Positions 6,001 through 12,026 of a stretch of 14,643 nt of DNA are shown here, in pieces. The stretch's first letter is position 1; every line of letters starts with the position of its first letter. Below the pieces are notes generated by a model, which saw only the letters and a program-made list of their open reading frames with translations, was not told where the DNA came from and did not search any database. A program made the translations under genes and the position numbers. The DNA is from Alphaproteobacteria bacterium (GTDB taxonomy: Bacteria > Pseudomonadota > Alphaproteobacteria > UBA1280 > UBA12223): assembly GCA_003450915.1 (NCBI GenBank), contig DMEM01000121.1, forward strand, positions 1 through 14,643, written 5' to 3'.

Positions 6001-6411
6001 TTAAGCCATAATGTTGTCAATAGGAGTGTCTTTAACACCTTCTTTTTCACCCATTGCAATTTTAGCCCATGAAGCTCTAAGAATTTTTAAATGTTTTAGA
6101 ATTTCATCTACTGCTTCTATACTGTTTTTATCAACATCTAGGAACTGTCTTAATAGATAATTATAAATATTACTTAAATTCTCTGCGATTTCGCCACCTT
6201 TTTCCATATCCAATGTTTCTAAAAGATGTTGAACAACGTTTCTTGCTTTTTGCGAATTATCAAAGCGCTTTTGAATATCATTTGCTTCTATAGCCTGTCT
6301 TGTAATCATCATAAATCTAATAGCACCATCATATAAAAGCACAACTCTTTCAGCTGGGCTTGAATTTAAAATCTGTTGTTGTCTATAATGTTCTGCTGCA
6401 CTTATTGACAT
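6001..6411 (-). CDS. fliS: Flagellin export chaperone FliS
   Basis: 136 residues, all-helical pattern, normal length. The N terminus 'AAEHYRQQQILNSSPAERVVLLYDGAIRFM' matches the FliS family signature (Y-x6-[S/T]-x4-L-x3-L-Y-D-G-x2-[R/K]). The middle 'KARNVVQHLLETLDMEKGGEIAENLSNIYNYLLRQ' is also typical. FliS binds the C-terminal helices of flagellin in the cytoplasm, prevents premature polymerisation and delivers it to FlhA of the export gate. AGGA precedes the start. It is the first gene of a fliS-fliL unit with a promoter at 6455-6483. Many well-studied alphaproteobacteria use FlaF/FlbT instead, so FliS here is informative about the lineage. Confidence 0.93.
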   Translation of the reverse strand: MSISAAEHYRQQQILNSSPAERVVLLYDGAIRFMMITRQAIEANDIQKRFDNSQKARNVVQHLLETLDMEKGGEIAENLSNIYNYLLRQFLDVDKNSIEAVDEILKHLKILRASWAKIAMGEKEGVKDTPIDNIMA

Positions 6412-6454
6412 ATCTCAATCCTTATTTTTCTCTTTTATTAAAATACTATTTATC

Positions 6455-6483
6455 ATTCTCATATAAAATTATTTTTTTGTCAA
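6455..6483 (-). promoter_or_regulatory. Candidate promoter of fliS-fliL
   Basis: TCTTGACA on the - strand (TTGACA at 6483-6478) is followed after 17 bases by GAGAAT (6460-6455), a weak -10 box. The leader to the fliS start is about 40 bases. No sigma-54 or sigma-28 flagellar promoter pattern was seen. Confidence 0.5.
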
Positions 6484-6526
6484 GACATATTAGTCTTTTA
6501 TGAGATATTCTGCCAGTTTTTCAACG

Positions 6527-6552
6527 AAAAAACCACCTGCAAGACAGATGGC
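6527..6552 (-). terminator. Terminator of the soluble family II gene
   Basis: On the - strand GCCATCTG (6552-6545) pairs with CAGGTGGT (6539-6532) with two G-U pairs and a 5-base loop, followed by T residues (complement of 6527-6532). It lies 8 bases after the stop. Confidence 0.75.
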
Positions 6553-6559
6553 TTTTTTC

Positions 6560-7111
6560 TCACTCGATAATTGATTCTCGGCATTCATACTTTGTAGCTA
6601 AAGGATTAACAATCCAAGGACTCCATTTTCTAGGCATAATCACAATATTTTCTTTAAGTGATCTATAATTAGAGTCAAAAAAATTACAAGTCATTTTCCG
6701 ATCATAATACTCATTTCTTAAGCTAACATATGTTTTACCGTCTTGAATTTTTTTTCTAAAATCGGAAGAAACAAACTTTAAAGGCTCTTCTGTAACTTTA
6801 CAAATAAAGCTAAAAGGCTCCCTTTTCTCAGAAATTTCAAACAACAAAGTATCAATTCCATTTGGATCTAAATAAACTTTTTCCGTTTTATCTGCATATC
6901 TAACATAACACCAATACTGCTTAATATAACTTGTATTTTTCAAACCTAAAACAAACTTTTGGCATTGACTGCCCCGGTAAAGTTCAACATCTTTAACCTT
7001 ATCAACATAATTTAATGCTTCAAAGTTTGGTAAGCATCCTGCTGCAAATACGCTATTATTGCATAATAAAGCCAACAGCGATAAAGCTATTGGAAAAAAC
7101 AGCTTTCTCAT
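6560..7111 (-). CDS. Exported double-lobe cysteine protein, family II (soluble form)
   Basis: 183 residues from ATG 7111, which has AGAGG upstream; a longer frame back to 7198 would run into the terminator of the preceding gene and is rejected. The N terminus is a signal peptide ending 'NSVFA', with a type I cleavage site near residue 23-24. Mature Cys26, Cys50, Cys68, Cys104, Cys142 and Cys177 line up almost position by position with the neighbour at 7244-7825. Lobe 1 (about 40-108) and lobe 2 (about 124-180) look like repeats of one beta-rich unit: N-x7-8-C in the middle and a [F/Y]-x-C closing strand 35-36 residues later. 'FAAGC' could be misread as a lipobox, but alignment shows that this Cys is a structural one. 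No known family recognised; function unknown, probably periplasmic. Confidence 0.78.
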   Translation of the reverse strand: MRKLFFPIALSLLALLCNNSVFAAGCLPNFEALNYVDKVKDVELYRGSQCQKFVLGLKNTSYIKQYWCYVRYADKTEKVYLDPNGIDTLLFEISEKREPFSFICKVTEEPLKFVSSDFRKKIQDGKTYVSLRNEYYDRKMTCNFFDSNYRSLKENIVIMPRKWSPWIVNPLATKYECRESIIE

Positions 7112-7182
7112 AATTAGCCTCTTAAAAATAAATGTAAACATTATAACTATAGTAATTACTTTATAGAATATTTCAATATTAG

Positions 7183-7217
7183 AAAAACAAAAAGCCACTA
7201 AAAAGTACTAGTGGCTT
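7183..7217 (-). terminator. Terminator of the lipidated family II gene
   Basis: A 9-bp perfect stem, AAGCCACTA (7192-7200) / TAGTGGCTT (7209-7217), with an 8-base loop. On the - strand a T-rich tail follows (complement of 7183-7191). It separates the two family II genes into independent units. Confidence 0.85.
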
Positions 7218-7243
7218 CTAAGATTCGATACTTAAATCTTTCG

Positions 7244-7825
7244 CTATAATTCAATATTGCTAAGCTTTTTATAAGCTTCATCATATTCATCGACTTCACA
7301 TTCTTGAAAATAATCTCCAGATGTAACTTTAAACCAATCAGTCCACTCTCCTGGTTTAACAGTCATATTTGCGACAATTGTTTCCTGTTCTGCATCATAA
7401 AACCGACACGTCTGCTTAAAGTCAGATGTATTTCTATAAGAAAAATAGTTAACTCCATCAGCCATTTTCCAGCGATTTGTTGCTGAAGTGCTTTTGGGCA
7501 TAACCTCAACTATAAGACAGTGATAATCAATAACAGGATCAAATGAAGCTGCAAAGCTAACTTCTTTAGATTCTTCCATCGCTAGATTGAACTCTTCAGC
7601 CTTATCATTATAAATAACCTCACATTGGTAACCATATTCTTGGCTATTGTTATAAAAGGTTAAATAGTCAGTGTTGCATTTAGTTGATAGATAAACTTCT
7701 ACATCTCCATCTTGAGAAAATAAACCTGAAGGCATATCTTCAAAGTGACATTGTTCAACAGTAGTTGTTGAACATCCTTGTAAAAATAATGCAACAACAG
7801 TAAGTAGCAGCATTAGCTTTTTCAT
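7244..7825 (-). CDS. Double-lobe cysteine lipoprotein, family II
   Basis: 193 residues with AAGGA before ATG 7825. The signal sequence ends in the lipobox LQGC (Cys18). The mature part has Cys26, Cys50, Cys68, Cys103, Cys140 and Cys176; the downstream paralogue has 26, 50, 68, 104, 142 and 177. Shared motifs include 'DVE[LV]Y', 'N-[TN]-S', 'Y-x-[DN]-[KD]-K/A' after Cys68, 'DG-x2-Y-x-S-x-RN' opening lobe 2, and 'P-x-x-W-[ST]-x-W' near the end. Alternating hydrophobic residues suggest beta strands, and the even cysteine count after lipidation fits three disulphides. The Lys/Asp/Glu-rich surface suits a secreted protein. It is a single-gene unit, followed by its own terminator. I do not recognise the family; it could be a lectin-like or ligand-binding beta-sandwich, but nothing in the sequence shows a ligand. 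Confidence 0.8.
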   Translation of the reverse strand: MKKLMLLLTVVALFLQGCSTTTVEQCHFEDMPSGLFSQDGDVEVYLSTKCNTDYLTFYNNSQEYGYQCEVIYNDKAEEFNLAMEESKEVSFAASFDPVIDYHCLIVEVMPKSTSATNRWKMADGVNYFSYRNTSDFKQTCRFYDAEQETIVANMTVKPGEWTDWFKVTSGDYFQECEVDEYDEAYKKLSNIEL

Positions 7826-7904
7826 AGCATTTTCCTTAAAAAATAAACGGTATACTAAATTGTACTAGGTTTTTATACTTTTTCAGTATCTTATAGTCAT
7901 GCAC

Positions 7905-7932
7905 AAAAAAAAGAACTCATGTAAATGAGTTC
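7905..7932 (-). terminator. Terminator of the 46-residue gene
   Basis: A perfect 8-bp stem (GAACTCAT 7913-7920 / ATGAGTTC 7925-7932) with a 4-base loop; on the - strand eight T follow (complement of 7905-7912). It lies about 20 bases after the stop at 7953. Confidence 0.92.
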
Positions 7933-7952
7933 CTTTCTCGACTGGTAGTTTT

Positions 7953-8093
7953 TTAGCTGCATTTAGGACAGCGAGCTTTATCCTTACCGTGCTGGCACAT
8001 TTCATGTTCGTACCATTTTCTGTTACCTAGCTGCTCTTCTTTACAGCGACGCTCGTAGGATTCATTAGATTCACCCAATTTTCTTTCAGTCAT
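7953..8093 (-). CDS. 46-residue Cys/His mini-protein (zinc-ribbon-like)
   Basis: A short gene that a length cut-off would miss. It has ATG at 8093, AGGAG (complement of 8100-8104) at an ideal distance, a matching promoter (8138-8166) and a strong terminator after the stop, so expression is well supported. The protein is hydrophilic, with a charged first half (Cys17) and a C-terminal 'MCQHGKDKARCPKC' (Cys33, His35, Cys42, Cys45). The C-x-H / C-x2-C arrangement could bind one zinc ion. It has no signal peptide or membrane segment, so it is cytoplasmic. It might be a nucleic-acid-binding or adaptor peptide, but I cannot name a family. Divergent from trmFO. Confidence 0.75.
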   Translation of the reverse strand: MTERKLGESNESYERRCKEEQLGNRKWYEHEMCQHGKDKARCPKCS

Positions 8094-8137
8094 AACAGAC
8101 TCCTAATATAGTAGTAAACGCGATATTGCATACTATT

Positions 8138-8166
8138 ACTATATGCCGTATTTTAAGTGTTTTCAA
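8138..8166 (-). promoter_or_regulatory. Promoter of the 46-residue gene
   Basis: On the - strand TTGAAA (8166-8161) and TATAGT (8143-8138) are separated by 17 bases, about 45 bases before the start. It lies back to back with the trmFO promoter. Confidence 0.6.
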
Positions 8167-8175
8167 TAGTTTGTC

Positions 8176-8204
8176 TTGATTTTTTTCAAAAAATCTTCTA
8201 TCTT
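8176..8204 (+). promoter_or_regulatory. Candidate promoter of trmFO
   Basis: TTGATT (8176-8181, preceded by TC) and TATCTT (8199-8204) have a 17-base spacer and lie about 32 bases before the ATG at 8237. Confidence 0.5.
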
Positions 8205-8236
8205 GCTTATAAATTTATGATTTAAAGGGAAAATTT

Positions 8237-9574
8237 ATGCAAAAACAAGTAATTATTATTGGCGGTGGCTTAGCAGGTTCTGAATGTGCATGGCAATTAG
8301 TTAATGCTGGTATCAAAGTTAAAATGTTTGAAATGAGAGGTGTTAAAGATACATCAGTTCATAAAACAGATAAGCTAGCAGAATTAGTTTGCTCAAACTC
8401 ATTTAGAGGAGCTGATAAAAGCAAAAATGCTGTAGGTATGCTGCACCATGAACTTAGAACATTAAATTCTTTAATTATTAAATCAGCTGATGATAATGCT
8501 GTTCCAGCTGGTGGTGCTTTAGCTATGGATAGAGAATTATTTTCTCAACAAGTACAAGATACACTACTAAACCATGAGCTATTTACTTTAGAACGTAGAG
8601 AAATTACATCTTTAGATGAATTTAAAGATGATATTGTTGTAATTGCTACAGGTCCTTTAACTTCAGAAAACTTAGCAAAAAATATTTTAAATCTAACTGG
8701 AGAAGATTCAATTGAATTTTTTGATGCCGTTGCCCCTATTGTTGCAGCCGATTCTATTGACATGGATAAAGCGTGGAAACAATCAAGATATGATAAAGGC
8801 GATGCAGATTACATTAACTGTGGAATGAATAAAGAAGAATACTATAACTTTATTAACGCAATTACAAAAGCTGAAGAAGCTGTATCACATAACCCTGATG
8901 ATAAATATTTTGATGGCTGTCTGCCGATTGAAGTTATGATTGAAAGAGGCCCTGAGACTTTAAGATTCGGACCATTAAAACCAAAAGGTTTAACAAATGC
9001 TCATAATCCAGAAGAAAAACCATATGCAGTTGTTCAATTAAGAATGGATAATAAGCTTGGAACATTGTACAACATGGTTGGTTTTCAAACTCGTTTAAAA
9101 TGGGGAGATCAAAACAGAGTATTTAGAATGATTCCTGGTTTAGAAAATGCAGAATTTGAAAGATTTGGAGTTATTCATAAAAATACATTTATTAATTCAC
9201 CTAAACTACTTAATGCTGATTTAAGCATGAAAAAACACCCGCACATCCACTTTGCAGGACAAGTTAGTGGTGTTGAAGGTTATGTTGAGTCAACAGCAAT
9301 GGGTTGCTTAACAGGTCGTATTATTGCTGAAAAAATTAAAGAGCAAGAGTTTAAACTTCCACCTGAAACAACAATGCTTGGCGGACTTATCAGACACATT
9401 ACAGGTAATGCTGATGTTAAAACATTCCAACCTATGAATATTACATATGGCTTATTACCACCATTAGAATCAACTCGTTTTGAAAATGGTAAAAAAATGA
9501 AAAAGACTGATAGAAAAGAGCAACACTCTCTTCGTTCAGAACAAGATTTTAACGAATGGTTAAAAACATTATAA
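8237..9574 (+). CDS. trmFO: Methylenetetrahydrofolate-tRNA (uracil-5-)-methyltransferase TrmFO
   Basis: 445 residues, close to the usual length. The enzyme uses FAD and 5,10-methylenetetrahydrofolate to make 5-methyluridine at position 54 in the T-loop of tRNA. Visible features are the FAD-binding 'GGGLAGSE' (9-16), 'ELVCSNSFRG' (49-58) with Cys52, 'DGCLPIEVMIERGPETLRFGPLKPKGL' starting near 226 with Cys228 (these two match the two catalytic cysteines described for the Bacillus enzyme), 'MVGFQTRLKWGDQ', 'MIPGLENAEFERFG' and the second FAD motif 'FAGQVSGVEGYVES'. All expected key residues are present. AAAGGGA (about 8224-8230) precedes ATG 8237. It has its own promoter and terminator, so it is a single-gene unit. 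TrmFO replaces the SAM-dependent TrmA and occurs in Firmicutes, alphaproteobacteria and some other groups. Confidence 0.97.
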   Translation: MQKQVIIIGGGLAGSECAWQLVNAGIKVKMFEMRGVKDTSVHKTDKLAELVCSNSFRGADKSKNAVGMLHHELRTLNSLIIKSADDNAVPAGGALAMDRELFSQQVQDTLLNHELFTLERREITSLDEFKDDIVVIATGPLTSENLAKNILNLTGEDSIEFFDAVAPIVAADSIDMDKAWKQSRYDKGDADYINCGMNKEEYYNFINAITKAEEAVSHNPDDKYFDGCLPIEVMIERGPETLRFGPLKPKGLTNAHNPEEKPYAVVQLRMDNKLGTLYNMVGFQTRLKWGDQNRVFRMIPGLENAEFERFGVIHKNTFINSPKLLNADLSMKKHPHIHFAGQVSGVEGYVESTAMGCLTGRIIAEKIKEQEFKLPPETTMLGGLIRHITGNADVKTFQPMNITYGLLPPLESTRFENGKKMKKTDRKEQHSLRSEQDFNEWLKTL

Positions 9575-9580
9575 AAGATA

Positions 9581-9609
9581 AAACCTTCCTAATATTAGGA
9601 AGGTTTTTT
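9581..9609 (+). terminator. Terminator of trmFO
   Basis: A near-continuous palindrome (AAACCTTCCTA / TAGGAAGGTTT around 9581-9606) ending in a run of T, beginning 6 bases after the stop. Confidence 0.9.
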
Positions 9610-9623
9610 AATGTCAGGTATAT

Positions 9624-9653
9624 TTTACCCACAGTAATATAAATTAGTACTAT
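9624..9653 (+). promoter_or_regulatory. Weak candidate promoter of the 9681 lipoprotein
   Basis: TTTACC (9624-9629) and TACTAT (9648-9653) with an 18-base spacer, 27 bases before the ATG. Both boxes are imperfect. Confidence 0.3.
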
Positions 9654-9680
9654 TCTATTGGCCTTTTTAGGAGTTCTACA

Positions 9681-10001
9681 ATGAACAAATCAATTCTTAT
9701 TGCACTAGCCGTAACCGTCCTTTCTGGTTGCTCCAACATGAGTGTTGTAGGAGGTAGCAGCGTTAGTGCAAATGGAGTTACTTATGCCTCACAGGGTACT
9801 TCTTTTGAAGAAGTACACTTTGAACTTGCTATGCAAATGGCAAGTCACAAGGGTTTTAACTTCTGCGGTATAGAAGATTATGAAAAATACCCTTCTGTAA
9901 AAGACAACTCGTGCCTACAAAAAATAAAGCATGAGTTCAAAGTAAGAAAGTTTAGCAGTTTTGAACAAAATATTGCCCAAAATTTTCTCGAAAACTTCTA
10001 A
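9681..10001 (+). CDS. Small two-cysteine lipoprotein (function unknown)
   Basis: 106 residues with AGGAG 7 bases before ATG 9681 and the lipobox LSGC (Cys17). A Gly/Ser-rich linker (20-40) is followed by a short, probably helical domain with Cys62 and Cys78, 15 residues apart; the second opens 'CLQKIKHEF'. The plan (lipobox, linker, two Cys, second one followed by Leu) resembles family I, but the spacing is shorter than the 24-29 residues seen there and the Tyr/His signature is absent, so I do not count it as a proven member. It is a single-gene unit between the trmFO terminator and a bidirectional terminator shared with the convergent family II gene. Confidence 0.75.
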   Translation: MNKSILIALAVTVLSGCSNMSVVGGSSVSANGVTYASQGTSFEEVHFELAMQMASHKGFNFCGIEDYEKYPSVKDNSCLQKIKHEFKVRKFSSFEQNIAQNFLENF

Positions 10002-10008
10002 CCGACAA

Positions 10009-10031
10009 AAGCCACCTTTCACAGGTGGCTT
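10009..10031. terminator. Bidirectional terminator between two lipoprotein genes
   Basis: AAGCCACC (10009-10016) pairs perfectly with GGTGGCTT (10024-10031) across a 7-base loop. It serves the + strand gene ending at 10001 and the - strand gene ending at 10080. The stem core equals that at 1020-1039. Confidence 0.85.
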
Positions 10032-10079
10032 GTTCTTATCGATATTTATGTGCGCGTTTTATTGATTTTATTATAGTTA

Positions 10080-10508
10080 CTAGTTATAGATTTCATATGT
10101 TTCACAACGATAGTCAAAACCTGGGTTAGTAACCTCAGAATTCCCTATATATCTTTCGAATGTTACTTCGAACTCTGCATCCGGATCAACATAGCGCGTC
10201 TGACTTTTTAGTCCGTATATATATTTACATTGCAATTCAGCGTTCTTAGTTAAATTTATTATTTTAAAATAAACATTCAAACACTTTTCAGTAACAATAG
10301 CTTTGGATTCATTATCACTTGATAAAGTTACCTTTCTTATTCTATTTTTAGGGCATTGTGAATCATCTAACCCCCAAAACATAAATCCCTCTTCAACTAT
10401 CTCCAAAGCACTATCTTTTATATTAGAGAATGTACTCTTTTTTTCTGATTGATTAGCCGAACAACCTAGCAATGTTAATATAAAAACTAAATAAATAGTT
10501 TTTATCAT
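10080..10508 (-). CDS. Single-lobe cysteine lipoprotein, family II
   Basis: 142 residues. ATG 10508 has GGAG 5 bases upstream; the TTG just before it (10511) is too close to that site. The lipobox is LLGC (Cys16). Mature Cys52, Cys76, Cys94 and Cys135 reproduce the family II spacing: 23 residues between the first two and 17 between the next two, exactly as in the genes at 6560-7111 and 7244-7825, then 40 (34-35 in the others). Aligned text includes 'EKC-x4-FKIINLT' with 'TKC-x4-LTFYNNS', 'ELQCKYIY' with 'GYQCEVIY', and 'FDYRCE' with 'IDYHCL'. Only lobe 1 is present, so this may be the minimal or ancestral unit. A spacer of about 35 polar residues separates the lipid anchor from the lobe. Function unknown. 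Confidence 0.8.
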   Translation of the reverse strand: MIKTIYLVFILTLLGCSANQSEKKSTFSNIKDSALEIVEEGFMFWGLDDSQCPKNRIRKVTLSSDNESKAIVTEKCLNVYFKIINLTKNAELQCKYIYGLKSQTRYVDPDAEFEVTFERYIGNSEVTNPGFDYRCETYEIYN

Positions 10509-10768
10509 CAAATCTCCGTATAAAAAGTAAAATGGTGTACTGTTATATTAGCACACCGAAGTACCTATTCCTAACTAAAAAAAGCAACCCATACCAATTA
10601 TATATATTGCTGTTTCTCAAATAAACTTTATATTTTTTAGATATAACTTTATTCCAAAGATGAAGTCCCCTGTATAAATATATATAAGTATGTTGTGTAT
10701 TATCATTAGATGGATAAATCAGTTTTAATTTTTCTTTATGTCTATCTCAAATAGATATTTCTTAATTT

Positions 10769-11323
10769 TTATATTTTAATTTTTAAATAATTCTTTAATT
10801 TATGATAAGCAAGGTTAATTTGTTTAAGATTTTCTTCTGCTTGAAGTTTATTTTTTGTTCTGTCAGGGTGATTTTCTTTAACTTTTTTCTTATAAGCTTT
10901 TTTTACGGTTACCATTTCTAAAGGCTCATAAGTTTCTAAAATATCCATTGCCTCTTGGACTTCTTTAGGCATTTTTAAGTTCTTTCTTACATGGTCTATA
11001 GGCATATCATCTGAAAAGAAATCATACCCCTTAAAGCTTTTATCAGAACCATGTGTAAAGTTAAAGATTTCTTCTTGTAGTTTTTGCTTTTCACCTAATT
11101 TCCAAGTTGGCTTATCCCAAGCTGGATTTTCTTGCATATTAAAGATTTCTTCTGCTGTAAAACCATCAAGACCATTCCAACTTTTATTATAAGTAATAAT
11201 ATGTTCATCACATAAAATAATTCTCTTTCGTAAATTACGAGGGTCGCAAGGTGCAGAAAATCGGCCCTCTTTTTTACAATAAGGCCAAGCACATGGAGTG
11301 ATATTTAAAACTTTATTAACCAT
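10769..11323 (-). CDS. J-domain protein with N-terminal Cys/His module
   Basis: 184 residues. An N-terminal zinc-finger-like module has Cys11, Cys16 (C-x4-C), Cys26 and C38-x2-H41. A segment with 'YNKSWNGLDGFTAEEI' and 'KPTWKLG' follows, then a C-terminal J domain whose HPD tripeptide (152-154) would stimulate DnaK ATPase. Canonical DnaJ has its J domain at the N terminus and is about 370 residues; the inverted, short layout matches a J-domain family that I know from alphaproteobacteria. It should be a cytoplasmic DnaK co-chaperone. It starts 12 bases after the peptidase gene with no ribosome site at the normal distance (AGGAT lies about 16 bases back, inside the preceding gene end), so translation may depend on coupling. 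It is the last gene of the pilin operon; I see no clear terminator after it. The 257 bases to the next gene hold no gene I can support. Confidence 0.88.
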   Translation of the reverse strand: MVNKVLNITPCAWPYCKKEGRFSAPCDPRNLRKRIILCDEHIITYNKSWNGLDGFTAEEIFNMQENPAWDKPTWKLGEKQKLQEEIFNFTHGSDKSFKGYDFFSDDMPIDHVRKNLKMPKEVQEAMDILETYEPLEMVTVKKAYKKKVKENHPDRTKNKLQAEENLKQINLAYHKLKNYLKIKI

Positions 11324-11335
11324 AAAATAAATGTA

Positions 11336-11995
11336 TTATCCTAAGTATTTATTTAACAAATCAATTATTTGTTCATTATATAATAGGCATAACCAGAAAC
11401 TAACTAAAAGACCTGGGCCCATTGGAACATTCTTTTTATCTTTATAAAAGAATGTTAAAACTAATGATAACATACTTGATAAAAACATGCTAATAAAGAT
11501 TAAAAATCCTTGTAGAAAACCACCTATAGCAAATGCAAATAAAATATCACCGCCACCAATTCCTGCTATTTGCCCTTTTAGCCAACTAGCAATTAATGTA
11601 AAGACTAAAAAGAATCCAAAAAGACCAAATCCTGCGATAATACTTTGCGTAATAGAACCTTGATCAAACACCAAACTTGGAATAAAAATAGACATTATAA
11701 TTAATGGTACATTATAAATCTCAAGCAAGATATGATAAGCAAAATCTAAAGCTATTTGCCTTGCTAAAATTAGAGCAACTACCGATAAACTAACAAACTG
11801 AACAATAGAATAATCCGCACCATAAAAATGACTTAGCAATAACATAAGCTCAAAAATAACAAATGAAATAAGTGTTGCTAAATGAACCCTATTTGGCTTT
11901 AACCAACCATCATCCATCTCTTCATCTCTAATAGTAATACTTTCAAATTTAAATAGATTGCTTCTATCTTTTAATTGCTGTTTCTTTTTTGACAT
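11336..11995 (-). CDS. Type IV prepilin peptidase-like protein (A24 family)
   Basis: 219 residues with six or more hydrophobic segments in the inner membrane. Catalytic aspartates are recognisable: Asp84 in 'RQIALDFAYHILLEIYNVPL' and Asp150 in 'GIGGGDILFAF', 66 residues apart, as in aspartyl prepilin peptidases (family motif G-x-G-D). 'VPMGPGLLVSFW' matches the conserved late P-x-G-P element. It lacks the N-terminal cysteine-rich methylation region of bifunctional PilD enzymes and begins with a charged cytoplasmic tail (1-35), so it may cleave without methylating. The Lys that usually follows the G-x-G-D motif is Leu here. It lies 31 bases downstream of the pilin-like gene at 12027-12989, whose leader it presumably cuts. 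Confidence 0.85.
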   Translation of the reverse strand: MSKKKQQLKDRSNLFKFESITIRDEEMDDGWLKPNRVHLATLISFVIFELMLLLSHFYGADYSIVQFVSLSVVALILARQIALDFAYHILLEIYNVPLIIMSIFIPSLVFDQGSITQSIIAGFGLFGFFLVFTLIASWLKGQIAGIGGGDILFAFAIGGFLQGFLIFISMFLSSMLSLVLTFFYKDKKNVPMGPGLLVSFWLCLLYNEQIIDLLNKYLG

Positions 11996-12026
11996 AATTT
12001 CTCTCTAATCTTATAATTATTTTTAA

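Noticed and set aside
6610..7111. Lipobox reading of 'FAAGC' in the soluble family II protein
   Set aside because: That Cys aligns with the structural Cys26 of the paralogue, which has a separate lipid-attached Cys18.
7112..7198. Upstream extension of the soluble family II protein
   Set aside because: It would begin inside the terminator of the preceding gene and place an extra hydrophobic stretch before a clear signal peptide; ATG 7111 has a ribosome site.
10512..10768. Possible small gene or RNA in the 257-base gap
   Set aside because: Very AT-rich with scattered short frames, no ribosome site with a matching start and no strong hairpin.
11095..11292. 65-residue frame inside the J-domain gene
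   Set aside because: Same strand, different frame, entirely inside a gene with clear motifs.
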